Shown: positions 16,949 through 24,846, counted from the first letter of the stretch. The stretch is 64,000 nt of DNA from an uncultured Faecalibacterium sp. (GCA_934524985.1 CAKSYT010000007.1:15661-79660), one strand, 5' to 3'. Made by a program: numbers and translations. Notes: a model not told the origin generated them from the letters alone.

Positions 16949-16992
16949 AGGAGCCGCTGCACCCAAAAAAGTGCAGCGGCTCCTTCTACTTT
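16949..16992 (+). terminator. Intrinsic terminator
   Basis: A perfect 14-bp stem AGGAGCCGCTGCAC/GTGCAGCGGCTCCT with an A-rich loop and a T-rich tail, ending the HD-protein unit. Confidence 0.9.
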
Positions 16993-17002
16993 ATACGCCG
17001 TG

Positions 17003-17043
17003 AAAAGGCAGACGGGGAAAATCCGCAGATTTTCCCGGTCTGC
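17003..17043 (-). terminator. Terminator of the GNAT gene (dispersed hairpin repeat copy 2)
   Basis: On the minus strand a GCAGAC...GTCTGC-flanked stem with GGGAAAATC/GATTTTCCC arms, followed by CTTTTCAC. The same sequence family occurs at 7841-7881. Confidence 0.75.
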
Positions 17044-17076
17044 AAATAAGAATAATTCTGCGCCCGGTGGGGTTGG

Positions 17077-17595
17077 TCACAGCTTTTTGAACCCCTCCGG
17101 TTCGTCTGCGGCGGCGCGGCGCTCCATCAGATAGGTGTCCAGCCAGCGGCCGTGGCAGTCCCGTGCAATGCGTTCCCGGCGGCCCACCAGCCGGAAGCCG
17201 CACTTGGCGTGCAGGGCGCGGCTGGCGGCATTGTCCTGTAAAACGGTGGATTGCAGCGTCCAGTAGCCGGCCTTTTCGGCAGTAGCGCACAGGGCGCTCA
17301 ACAGCCGAAAGCCCAGCCCGTGCCCCCGGAACTGCTCGCCTACATAGATGCTTACCTCGGCTACGCCCCGGTAGCACCAGCGAGGGTCTACCCGGTGCAA
17401 GGCGCACCACCCCGCCAGTACCCCGCCGGAAAGAATGACCAGACGGCACTCTTTTGTGTGGGAAGCGTCCCACGCGGTATAGGGCGGGCATTCGGTCTGG
17501 AAGGTGGCGTATTCCGTAGCGATGCCCTCAACATAGATTCTGGAGACCGCGCTCCAGTCCTCCGGCGTCATAGGCCGGATGATGATCTTATCCAT
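17077..17595 (-). CDS. GNAT acetyltransferase, phosphinothricin acetyltransferase-like
   Basis: A 172-residue GNAT enzyme of the Pat/Bar group, which acetylates amino groups of small molecules such as phosphinothricin or methionine sulfoximine. The match is the domain start IIIRPMTPEDW.AV..IY..GI.T..ATF, the acetyl-CoA loop EQFRGHGLGFRLL at about 110, and NAASRALHAKCGFRLVG near 140. The frame stays open upstream to 17850, but the promoter at 17657-17685 lies inside that stretch, so the start is the ATG at 17595. The gene is divergent from the secreted hydrolase at 17798 and shares a 200-bp two-way promoter region with it. Confidence 0.88.
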   Translation of the reverse strand: MDKIIIRPMTPEDWSAVSRIYVEGIATEYATFQTECPPYTAWDASHTKECRLVILSGGVLAGWCALHRVDPRWCYRGVAEVSIYVGEQFRGHGLGFRLLSALCATAEKAGYWTLQSTVLQDNAASRALHAKCGFRLVGRRERIARDCHGRWLDTYLMERRAAADEPEGFKKL

Positions 17596-17656
17596 ACTTT
17601 CATCCTCGGCGGGCCGAAAAATGCCCGCATTCTCTTTCCACTCCCGGATAAATTCC

Positions 17657-17685
17657 AGTATAGCAGAATTTGCCGGGCGGTACAA
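17657..17685 (-). promoter_or_regulatory. SigA promoter of the GNAT gene
   Basis: Minus strand TTGTAC (17680-17685), 17-base spacer, TATACT (17657-17662). Confidence 0.82.
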
Positions 17686-17709
17686 GAAGCGGACTGCACA
17701 GAAATTGCT

Positions 17710-17737
17710 TTGACATCCCACCTGTTTGTGATACAAT
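17710..17737 (+). promoter_or_regulatory. SigA promoter of the secreted hydrolase pair
   Basis: TTGACA (17710-17715), 16-base spacer, TACAAT (17732-17737), back to back with the GNAT promoter. Confidence 0.82.
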
Positions 17738-17797
17738 AAGGGAACAAGAATACGGAGCGGGGCAGTGCAGGGGCGTGCTGTCTCCCATGGAGGATGT

Positions 17798-18865
17798 ATG
17801 AAGAAAACTGTCCGGGTGCTGCTGTGTATGGTATGGCTTGTGTTTTGCACGGCGCTGCCTGCCTTTGGCGCAGAAATCGCACCCCATGTTACTGCGGAAA
17901 CTACGATGGCACAGCTGCGCGCGAACCCGGCAATTCAAGGAACGGGCTATTATACATACTGCCGCGAGATGACGCCGCTGATGGTGGCACGCTGGAAAAA
18001 CAAGACCCTGCACGATTATTTTGGCAACACCGACCGGGAATCCGGCATTGCAGCGCTGAACCTTATCATTGATAACTATAATAAAGGCGTCAAGGTCACC
18101 TATCAGGTCTACACCCCGGAGGAAATCGAACAGAATTCCAGTCTGGGCTGTGTGCAGCTGTTTTATTACCCGGCAGAGACGCCCAACGCCAAAACCGCTA
18201 TCGTAGTGCCCGGCAACGCCCTGACCATAACCTCAGAGATGGGCGAGGGCGGTTCCACCGCCTACGAGCTGCATAAACGGGGCTACGCCGTGTTCGTGCT
18301 GCGCTACCGCACCTTTCTGGATCTGGGCGATAACGCCCCGCTGGAGGATCTGGCAAGGGCAGTGCAGCTTGTGACGAGCCTTGGCGAGGAGCTTTCCATC
18401 CAGACGCAGGATTATGCGCTGGTGGGCTACTCCTCCGGTGGTCAGCTTGTGGGCGTGTTCGCAAATAAGGAACGCGGCTACGTCCATTACGGCGCTGCAA
18501 AACCCGGTGCACTGTTGTTGGCTTATCCGGTTGTGAACTTTTCAGAGGTAAAGATCGCGTATCAGGCGTTTATGGATACCGGCAACTATGGGTGGCACTA
18601 TTATTGTTCCAGTATAGCGGATCTTGTCACGGATGATTATCCGCCGGTTTTTTTCTGGTACGGAAAGGATGACAAGGTGCTGCCCTGGATGATCAATCAG
18701 GTACAGGGCCCGGCGCTGCAAGCGGCGCTGGAAACCCACAAGGTGCCTTATGTTGTAAAGGTGTTCGAGTCTGCGCCGCATAGCATCGGGGTAGGCGATA
18801 ACACTGATGCCGAGGGCTGGCTGACGGAAGCTGTAGCTTTCTGGGAACAGCAGACTGCCGCCTGA
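17798..18865 (+). CDS. Secreted alpha/beta hydrolase (tandem copy 1)
   Basis: A 355-residue protein with a cleavable signal peptide (basic start, hydrophobic core, ALPAFGA near residue 24). The hydrolase core has VTYQVYTPEEI at about 100, VVPGNA (oxyanion region), the nucleophile elbow GYSSGGQL at about 210, DYPPVFFWYGKDDKVLP carrying the likely acid Asp, and APHSIG with the catalytic His near 325. It resembles carbohydrate-esterase-like hydrolases, but the substrate is not visible. The ATG at 17798 follows GGAGGAT; an upstream in-frame start lacks a site. The next gene, 54 bases downstream, is a clear paralog. Confidence 0.88.
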   Translation: MKKTVRVLLCMVWLVFCTALPAFGAEIAPHVTAETTMAQLRANPAIQGTGYYTYCREMTPLMVARWKNKTLHDYFGNTDRESGIAALNLIIDNYNKGVKVTYQVYTPEEIEQNSSLGCVQLFYYPAETPNAKTAIVVPGNALTITSEMGEGGSTAYELHKRGYAVFVLRYRTFLDLGDNAPLEDLARAVQLVTSLGEELSIQTQDYALVGYSSGGQLVGVFANKERGYVHYGAAKPGALLLAYPVVNFSEVKIAYQAFMDTGNYGWHYYCSSIADLVTDDYPPVFFWYGKDDKVLPWMINQVQGPALQAALETHKVPYVVKVFESAPHSIGVGDNTDAEGWLTEAVAFWEQQTAA

Positions 18866-18919
18866 TCAATGGTGAGAAATTGGCGGTGCATCGGGCACAT
18901 TGCCGGCTGTGGAGGTATT

Positions 18920-19999
18920 ATGAGAAAAACTGTCCAGGTGCTGCTGTACACGATTTGTCTAACGGTATGTATGGCACTTCCAACTTTTGCGGTGGAATAT
19001 GGGGAACCCAATATTACCCCGCAGATGACCATGAAGGAGATCCGCGCAAACCCTTCCATTGCGGGCTGCGGAATTTCTACCTATGGCAACGGTGATGCTG
19101 ATAGCCTGCTGCTGCGCCGGATGTTTGAAAACCGGACGCTGGAACGCTACGTCAGCGCATCGCAGGCAGAGGATTGTGCCGCCGGGCTGAATCTGGCGAT
19201 CAAAAACTACAATGCGGGAATACAGGTCACCTATCAGGTCTACACTCCGGAGGAAATCGCCGCAGACTCTTCGCTGGGGGCAGTGCAGCTGTACTATTTC
19301 CCCTCTGATACGCCGGGCTCCCGCTATGCGGTGGTTCTGGGCGGCAATGTGGCTATGACCAGCGGGGAACTGCGGGAGGGCGTAGCTACGGCAGCACAGC
19401 TGCATGAGCTGGGCTATACGGTGTTTGTGCTGCGGCACAGTATCTGGCTGGATCTGGAAAATAACGGCCCGCTACGGGATCTGGGGCGTGCGGTGCAATT
19501 TATCGATCAGCACGCACAGCAGTTTGCAGTACAAAGAGAAAACTATGCGCTCTTTGGTTATTCCTCCGGAGGTCACCTGATCGGTCTGTTCAGCTCGGAG
19601 CAGCCGTATGGGTACAAAGCCTACGATATACCGCAGCCGGGGGCGCTGATATTAAGCTATGCTGTCAATGATTTCTCAGAGGTAAAGCCGGTGTATCATG
19701 CAATCATGGATACTGGCGTATGGGACTGGCGTTATTACTGGTCCAGTATTTCAAGTGTTGTCACACAGGACTATCCACCGGTGTATTTTTGGTACGGAGA
19801 AAATGACTGGGTCCTGCCCCTGATGGTGTCCGGTGCGCAGGGCCCGACCCTGCAAAAGGCACTGGAAGAGCATGATGTGCCGTATAAAATGCGTGTTTAT
19901 GCCAACGCATCGCACGCAGTAGGCACCGGACGCGGCACCGACGCTGAGGGCTGGATCACGGATGCAGTAGCTTTCTGGGAGCAGCAGACCGCTGCCTGA
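18920..19999 (+). CDS. Secreted alpha/beta hydrolase (tandem copy 2)
   Basis: A 359-residue paralog of the preceding gene with the same architecture: signal peptide ending around TFAVE, VTYQVYTPEEI at about 105, GYSSGGHLIG with the nucleophile Ser, DYPPVYFWYGENDWVLP, and ASHAVGTGRGTDAEGW with the catalytic His. Both end in the identical AVAFWEQQTAA. The N-terminal 60 mature residues and loops differ most, suggesting divergence in substrate choice after duplication. The ATG follows GGAGG with 5 bases between. Probably on the same transcript as copy 1 and the transglutaminase-like gene 24 bases downstream. Confidence 0.88.
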   Translation: MRKTVQVLLYTICLTVCMALPTFAVEYGEPNITPQMTMKEIRANPSIAGCGISTYGNGDADSLLLRRMFENRTLERYVSASQAEDCAAGLNLAIKNYNAGIQVTYQVYTPEEIAADSSLGAVQLYYFPSDTPGSRYAVVLGGNVAMTSGELREGVATAAQLHELGYTVFVLRHSIWLDLENNGPLRDLGRAVQFIDQHAQQFAVQRENYALFGYSSGGHLIGLFSSEQPYGYKAYDIPQPGALILSYAVNDFSEVKPVYHAIMDTGVWDWRYYWSSISSVVTQDYPPVYFWYGENDWVLPLMVSGAQGPTLQKALEEHDVPYKMRVYANASHAVGTGRGTDAEGWITDAVAFWEQQTAA

Positions 20000-20023
20000 C
20001 GATAAACAAAAAAGGAGTAGAGC

Positions 20024-21487
20024 ATGATGGATCAGAATACTTGTTTTGCATACCTGAACATGGAGCTGCCGGACGATATCCGCCGCCTGAAGGAGGCGGG
20101 CTACTACGATGCCGCCATTGCGCGCATCGACGCCTGCTTGGCCGAGGACTGGACTGCCAGCCAGAACCAGCCCCTGCACCCGCAGGGTGCGCTGCCGGTA
20201 AACCCCACCCCCCACGGCGTGGATGCGTGGCGTCAGGGTCTATTGGCGCACCGGGAGATTTTGCGCCGTCTGCCGCGTGATTACACTCTCACCGCCGAGC
20301 AGCTGCTGAACCGGCTGCAGGCTACCCTGCGGGACTTTACCGCCGAGGAGTTTGCCGCGCTGGACGCTGCCGGGCAGATGGACTGGCGCTTTGTGGAAGG
20401 GCAGAAGTGCTATATCTACCGCGCCGCCGAAACGCTGGTGGCCACCCATCCCGATCTTGCCGCCCGCCAGCTGGACGCGCCCGTCCCGGAGCGCAGCTGG
20501 GATCGTTTTGAGCCCCAGCACGACCAGATGGTGCGCACCGGCGCAGTCAGCGCAGACATCACCCTGCGCACCAGCATCGGCATGACCGACGAGACCTTTG
20601 CCCGTGCCCTTGCCGCCGCAAAGGCCGAGGGCAGAAACACCGTGCACGTCAAGGTATGGCTGCCGCTGCCCGCTGCCTGCCCGGCACAGAGCAACATCAC
20701 GCTGGACAGCTTTACCGCCCAGCCGACCTATATTGCACCGGAAACTGCACCCCAGCGCACCGCATACTGGGAGGCAGACCTTGCCGAGAACTGCCGCTTT
20801 GGGGCACAGTACAGCTACCGCAGCACTGCGCACTATGCCGCCCCGCTGGAACTGCACGCCGACCCCGTGCAGCCGGATTTTGACACCGCCGAGCAGCTGC
20901 CCCACATCGCCTTTACCCCCTATATGAAGGCACTGGCTGCGCAGCTGACCGAGGGCATCACCGACCCGGTGCAGAAGGCAAAGCGCATTTACGATTTTGT
21001 CACCCTGAACGTGCACTACCACTTCCAGCCCATGTATTTTGTGCACGAGAACATCACTGATAACTGCGCCCGCAGCCGCCGGGGCGATTGCGGCGTGATG
21101 GCCGCTACCTTTATCACCCTTTGCCGCATTGCAGGCATCCCGGCAAAGTGGCAGAGCGGCATGGTGGCACGGCCGGAGACGGCTGGCTGCCACGACTGGG
21201 CAATGTTCTATATTGCCCCCAAGGGCTGGATGTACGCCGATTGCTCTGCCGGTGCGTCTATGGCGCGTGCGGGCAACGAGAAGATGCGCCTGCATTACTT
21301 CGGCAATCTGGACACCGACCGCATGGTGGCCAACAGCGATATCTGCGCACCCTTCGACCCGCCTATGTGCTCCTTCCGCGCCGACCCCTGTGATAATCAG
21401 GTGGGCGAGATGGAGGTGGACGGCGTGGGTCTGTACGGCCAGCAGGTGGAGACCACGCAGGAAATCGTAAAGCATCAGGAAGTATAA
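20024..21487 (+). CDS. Transglutaminase-like domain protein
   Basis: A 487-residue protein with a C-terminal transglutaminase-like (papain-fold) domain. The triad is visible as Cys in RRGDCGVMAATF (about 350), His in GCHDWAMFY (about 390) and Asp in MYADCSAG (about 408). The N-terminal 300 residues have no family I recognise; they include a helical start and a beta-rich middle. No signal peptide is present although the two preceding genes are secreted. AAGGAG lies 6 bases before the ATG. Members of this fold act as proteases, peptide N-glycanases or cross-linkers, so the activity is open. Confidence 0.82.
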   Translation: MMDQNTCFAYLNMELPDDIRRLKEAGYYDAAIARIDACLAEDWTASQNQPLHPQGALPVNPTPHGVDAWRQGLLAHREILRRLPRDYTLTAEQLLNRLQATLRDFTAEEFAALDAAGQMDWRFVEGQKCYIYRAAETLVATHPDLAARQLDAPVPERSWDRFEPQHDQMVRTGAVSADITLRTSIGMTDETFARALAAAKAEGRNTVHVKVWLPLPAACPAQSNITLDSFTAQPTYIAPETAPQRTAYWEADLAENCRFGAQYSYRSTAHYAAPLELHADPVQPDFDTAEQLPHIAFTPYMKALAAQLTEGITDPVQKAKRIYDFVTLNVHYHFQPMYFVHENITDNCARSRRGDCGVMAATFITLCRIAGIPAKWQSGMVARPETAGCHDWAMFYIAPKGWMYADCSAGASMARAGNEKMRLHYFGNLDTDRMVANSDICAPFDPPMCSFRADPCDNQVGEMEVDGVGLYGQQVETTQEIVKHQEV

Positions 21488-21491
21488 GCAC

Positions 21492-21527
21492 ATCCGGGTC
21501 TGCCGTTACCGCAAGACCCGGATTTTT
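21492..21527 (+). terminator. Intrinsic terminator
   Basis: A perfect 10-bp stem ATCCGGGTCT/AGACCCGGAT with T4 tail after the transglutaminase-like gene. Confidence 0.85.
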
Positions 21528-21546
21528 GAGTTAAAGGAGAATGTCT

Positions 21547-22884
21547 ATGGAATTTTTGGCAGGACTGTATACGCTTCTGCTGGTAGCCATCTGCTTACTG
21601 CAGGCGCTTTTGCTGTACCGCACCGGCAAGCCCGCCGCCCGGCAGGACGATGAAGCCCTGAAGGAGTGGCTGCGCCAGCAGCTGGAGGCGCAGGCGCGGG
21701 TTCTGGAAGAAAAGCAGGCGCAGCAGGCACAGCAGAATCTGGCTGCGATGGCGCACATCAGCGATACCCTGCAAACCGCAGTGCAGGGCATGAGCAGTAC
21801 CCTGACGGCAGGACAGAACACCCAGCAGCAGACCATGGAGCAGCGCTTGCAGGGGTTGGAGGCCTCCAACGCCCGCAAGCTGGAAGAGATGCGCAAGGCG
21901 CTGGCAGACGGTCTTGCCGCCATGCAGGCACAGAACGCCCAGAAGCTGGACGAGATCCGCCACACCGTGGACGAGCAGCTGCAGGACGCGCTGCAAAAGC
22001 GGGTGACCGAAAGCTTTAAGGCGGTCAACGACCAGCTGGAGCAGGTGTACAAGGGCTTGGGCGAGATGCAGAGCCTTGCCGCCGATGTGGGTGGGCTGAA
22101 GCAGGTGCTCTCCGGCGTCAAGACCCGCGGCATTTTGGGCGAGATCCAGCTTGGCGCGATTCTGGAAGAGATTTTGGCGCCGGAGCAGTACGACACCAAC
22201 GTAGCCACCATCCCCGGCAGCACCCAGCGGGTGGAGTACGCTATCCGTATGCCCGGCGTGGACGGCAACAGCGTCTGGCTGCCCATCGACTCCAAATTCC
22301 CCGGCGATACCTACGCCCATTTGCAGGACGCACAGGCTTCCGGGGATGCACAGGCGGTGGAAAACGCCCGCCACGCGCTGGAACTGGTACTGCGCAGCGA
22401 GGCAAAGGATATCCGGGAAAAATATGTGGAGCCGCCCTATACCACGGCCTTTGGCATCCTGTTTCTGCCCTTTGAAGGTCTGTATGCCGAGGTGGTGAAC
22501 GCCGGGCTGCTGGAAGTTTTGCAGCGGGATTATCAGGTCAATGTGGCCGGTCCCAGTACCATGGCGGCGCTGCTCAACAGCCTGCAAATGGGCTTCAAGA
22601 CCCTTGCCATCCAAAAGCGCTCCGGCGAGGTGTGGCAGCTGCTGGGTGCAGTCAAGACCGAGTTCGATAAGTTCGGGCAGGGGCTTTCCAAGATGCAGCA
22701 GCGCCTGCGCCAGACCGATGAAGAACTGGATAACCTCATCGGGGTGCGCAGCCGCGCCATCAGCCGCAAGCTGCGTGCGGTGCAGACGCTGGACGAAAAC
22801 ACCGCAGCAACCCTGCTGGAACTGGACACTGAGCTGGGCAGACCGGTAGCGGCACGTCTGCCGGGGAGTGGGGAAGAGCTTTGA
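21547..22884 (+). CDS. rmuC: DNA recombination protein RmuC
   Basis: A 445-residue RmuC family protein, thought to limit inversions at short inverted repeats through a nuclease-like domain. It has one N-terminal membrane segment (residues 3-20), a long coiled coil (about 35-180, rich in Gln/Glu/Ala), then the conserved core: GILGEIQLG, LPIDSKFPGD, a YTTAFGILFLPFEGLY region, and QKRSGEVWQLLGAVK. I prefer the ATG at 21547 over 21541, since AAGGAG would touch the latter. Length is normal. The preceding hairpin at 21492-21527 separates it from the upstream gene. Confidence 0.93.
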   Translation: MEFLAGLYTLLLVAICLLQALLLYRTGKPAARQDDEALKEWLRQQLEAQARVLEEKQAQQAQQNLAAMAHISDTLQTAVQGMSSTLTAGQNTQQQTMEQRLQGLEASNARKLEEMRKALADGLAAMQAQNAQKLDEIRHTVDEQLQDALQKRVTESFKAVNDQLEQVYKGLGEMQSLAADVGGLKQVLSGVKTRGILGEIQLGAILEEILAPEQYDTNVATIPGSTQRVEYAIRMPGVDGNSVWLPIDSKFPGDTYAHLQDAQASGDAQAVENARHALELVLRSEAKDIREKYVEPPYTTAFGILFLPFEGLYAEVVNAGLLEVLQRDYQVNVAGPSTMAALLNSLQMGFKTLAIQKRSGEVWQLLGAVKTEFDKFGQGLSKMQQRLRQTDEELDNLIGVRSRAISRKLRAVQTLDENTAATLLELDTELGRPVAARLPGSGEEL

Positions 22885-22910
22885 TGTAAAAACTATCCCC
22901 GCGTTATCCC

Positions 22911-22939
22911 TTGCGAAATTTATGACAATGTGATATAAT
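22911..22939 (+). promoter_or_regulatory. SigA promoter of the flavodiiron gene
   Basis: TTGCGA (22911-22916), 17-base spacer, consensus TATAAT (22934-22939). Confidence 0.88.
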
Positions 22940-23006
22940 AGGAATTGTTCTCAGAAATATTTGCCAATTCACGGCACAAGATAAACCCAAAAGGAGTCTG
23001 AACGGT

Positions 23007-24188
23007 ATGAGCATGAAAAAAATCAGCGAAGCCATCCTTGGTGTCGGCGTGGACGATACCACCATCGACCTGTTCGAGAGCCAGTATCCGGTGCCCACCG
23101 GGGTCAGCTATAATTCCTATGTCATTCTGGACGAAAAGACCACCATTCTGGATACGGTGGACGCCCGCGCTACCGAGCCTTGGCTGGAAAACCTTGCCGA
23201 GGCACTGGGCGGCTGCAAGCCCGCCTATCTGGTGGTCTCCCACATGGAGCCGGACCACGGTGCCAACGTGGCAAAGCTGGCAGCCCTCTACCCGGAGATG
23301 CAGGTGGTAGGCAACGCCAAGACCTTCCAGTATATGGAGCAGTTCTTTGGAGCAGATGCCATTGCCCCGGAGCGCCGCGTGGTGGTGAAGGACGGCGAGA
23401 GCCTGAGCCTTGGTGCTCACACCCTCACCTTTGTGTTTGCCCCCATGGTGCACTGGCCGGAGGTCATGGTCAGCTACGAGAGCAGCGAGAAGGTGCTGTT
23501 CTCCGCCGATGGCTTTGGCCGCTTTGGTGCGGTGGCAAAGTTTGACGAAAACGCCGATTGGGCCAGCGAAGCCCGCCGCTACTACCTGAACATTGTGGGC
23601 AAGTACGGCCCGCAGGTGCAGGCACTGCTCAAAAAGGCTGCTGCACTGGAGATCAAGACCATCTGTCCGCTGCACGGCCCGGTGCTTACCGGTGATCTGA
23701 GCAAGTACCTGAACTACTACGATCTCTGGTCCAGCTACAAGGCCGAGGAGCCGGAAAAGATCCTGGTAGCCAGCGCCTCCATCCACGGCCACACCCGCGC
23801 CGCTGCCCACACCATGGCCGAAAAGCTGCGTGCACAGGGCGCAAAGGTGGTGGAGATAGACTTGACCCGCACCGATGTGTCTTACGCTGTCACCGAGGCC
23901 TTCCGTTGCGGCAAGATCGTGCTGGCTTGCGCCACCTATGACGGTTTCCTCTTCCCGCCGATGGAAAATCTGCTGGCTCACCTCAAGACCAAGAGCTTCC
24001 AGAACCGCACCGTCGGCCTGATGGAAAACGGCACTTGGGCACCCATGGCTGCAAAGCTCATGCGTGCTGAGCTGGAGAACATGAAGAACATCACCCTCTG
24101 TGAGAACGTGGTCACCATCCGTTCTGCCGCCAACGCCGCCGCCGAGGCACAGATGGACGCCCTTGCCGCCGAACTCGTAGCAAAGTAA
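23007..24188 (+). CDS. FprA-type flavodiiron protein (O2/NO reductase)
   Basis: A 393-residue A-type flavoprotein that reduces O2 to water (and/or NO to N2O) to protect an oxygen-sensitive anaerobe. The metallo-beta-lactamase half carries the diiron ligands: SHMEPDHG (about 80), a His in MVHWPE (about 146), Asp in SADGFG (about 165) and His in PLHGPV (about 226). The flavodoxin half starts near 252 with the FMN phosphate loop SASIHGHTR. All ligands are present, so it should be active. It has a consensus promoter and a strong terminator and appears monocistronic; electron donors (rubredoxin or similar) are not nearby. Confidence 0.94.
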   Translation: MSMKKISEAILGVGVDDTTIDLFESQYPVPTGVSYNSYVILDEKTTILDTVDARATEPWLENLAEALGGCKPAYLVVSHMEPDHGANVAKLAALYPEMQVVGNAKTFQYMEQFFGADAIAPERRVVVKDGESLSLGAHTLTFVFAPMVHWPEVMVSYESSEKVLFSADGFGRFGAVAKFDENADWASEARRYYLNIVGKYGPQVQALLKKAAALEIKTICPLHGPVLTGDLSKYLNYYDLWSSYKAEEPEKILVASASIHGHTRAAAHTMAEKLRAQGAKVVEIDLTRTDVSYAVTEAFRCGKIVLACATYDGFLFPPMENLLAHLKTKSFQNRTVGLMENGTWAPMAAKLMRAELENMKNITLCENVVTIRSAANAAAEAQMDALAAELVAK

Positions 24189-24213
24189 CACGATATAAAA
24201 TCAGTTGAACGCA

Positions 24214-24252
24214 AACACTCCCGGGCTTTCAAAAAGCCCGGGAGTGTTTTTT
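24214..24252 (+). terminator. Terminator of the flavodiiron gene
   Basis: A perfect 13-bp stem CACTCCCGGGCTT/AAGCCCGGGAGTG followed by T6. On the minus strand it could also stop transcription arriving from the tandem-repeat RNA. Confidence 0.93.
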
Positions 24253-24257
24253 GTAGT

Positions 24258-24598
24258 AAAAATAAAGCTTCCGGCGAACCCACATAGAACCCGAAGGTTC
24301 AAGGAGTAGACAGCCGGAAGGCTTTACAGAAGCCCTCCGGTGGTACCCGTGCAGAATCCGTAGATTCCAGAAGTAGATTGCCAGAGGGCTTTATGAAAGT
24401 TCTCCGGTGGAACCGTCACCGGAGCAGAGAGCGCCGATGCCAGCAGATTGCCGGAGAACTTTATAGAAACTCTCCGGTGGTACCCACGCAGAATCCGAAG
24501 ATTCAAGGAGTAGATTGCCGGAGAACTTCCAAGAGACCTCCGGCAAAGCCCACATGGAATCCGAGGATTCGGGGAGCAGAGGGTCGAAGGCCTCTGCT
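24258..24598 (-). ncRNA. Candidate structured RNA built from five ~67-nt tandem repeats
   Basis: Five imperfect tandem units with a period of about 67 bases. On the minus strand each has a small hairpin GAATC-NNCG-GATTC (plus coordinates 24557-24570, 24491-24504, 24354-24367, 24287-24300; diverged in the middle unit near 24422) followed by a larger CCGGAG...CTCCGG hairpin. The small loops read CTCG, TTCG, TACG, TTCG, mostly stable UNCG tetraloops, and one copy has compensatory changes (GAACC/GGGTTC in place of GAATC/GATTC), pointing to selection on RNA structure. A TTGCTT-17-TATACT promoter lies just upstream on this strand. No open frame with a ribosome site is seen. A REP-like DNA repeat is the alternative. 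Confidence 0.6.
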
Positions 24599-24601
24599 CA
24601 A

Positions 24602-24630
24602 AGTATAGCACGGTCTGCCGTTGAAAGCAA
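24602..24630 (-). promoter_or_regulatory. SigA-like promoter reading into the tandem-repeat array
   Basis: Minus strand TTGCTT (24625-24630), 17-base spacer, TATACT (24602-24607). Predicted start near 24595. Confidence 0.75.
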
Positions 24631-24632
24631 GC

Positions 24633-24700
24633 AAAAAAGCAGCCTTACCTCGGTATTCAAGACCGAGCAGAGCGGTAACGCCCCTAAGCTGCTTTCTGCA
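24633..24700 (-). ncRNA. Candidate ~68-nt three-way-junction small RNA (copy 1)
   Basis: Minus strand: an outer stem AAGCAGC.TTA closes a small arm GCG/CGC and a 6-bp arm CTCGGT-CTTGAAT-ACCGAG with a seven-base loop; the outer stem is followed by T6, making the element its own terminator. A promoter lies directly upstream (24705-24733). It shares its central arm and overall plan with the copy at 24735-24804. Confidence 0.6.
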
Positions 24701-24704
24701 TTTT

Positions 24705-24733
24705 ATCATAACACAAGCTGCCGCCAAAGGCAA
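24705..24733 (-). promoter_or_regulatory. SigA-like promoter of small RNA copy 1
   Basis: Minus strand TTGCCT (24728-24733), 17-base spacer, TATGAT (24705-24710). Confidence 0.7.
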
Positions 24734-24734
24734 T

Positions 24735-24804
24735 AAAAAAGCAGAAATGCGCTGGCACGGTATTCAAGACCGAGGAGGGCGTTAAAAGCCCGGGCATTTC
24801 TGCT
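24735..24804 (-). ncRNA. Candidate ~70-nt three-way-junction small RNA (copy 2)
   Basis: Minus strand: an 11-bp outer stem AGCAGAAATGC/GCATTTCTGCT encloses two arms, GGGC-TTTTAAC-GCCC and CGGT-CTTGAAT-ACCG, both with seven-base loops. The outer stem is followed by T6. The segment CTCGGTCTTGAATACCG is identical in copy 1 while the outer stems differ in sequence but are paired in both, as expected of a structured RNA. A near-ideal promoter precedes it. Not a tRNA: no T or D arm and no anticodon pattern. Confidence 0.62.
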
Positions 24805-24810
24805 GATAGG

Positions 24811-24839
24811 AGTATAGCATGATTTGCGAACGGAAGCAA
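24811..24839 (-). promoter_or_regulatory. SigA-like promoter of small RNA copy 2
   Basis: Minus strand TTGCTT (24834-24839), 17-base spacer, TATACT (24811-24816). Confidence 0.78.
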
Positions 24840-24846
24840 GATGAAA

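Noticed and set aside
24270..24610. CRISPR array
   Set aside because: Units are imperfect tandem repeats of about 67 bp without unique spacers, and no cas genes are present.
24633..24804. tRNA or tRNA pseudogenes
   Set aside because: The seven-base-loop arms look tRNA-like, but there is no T arm, D arm or CCA end and the junction has only three helices.
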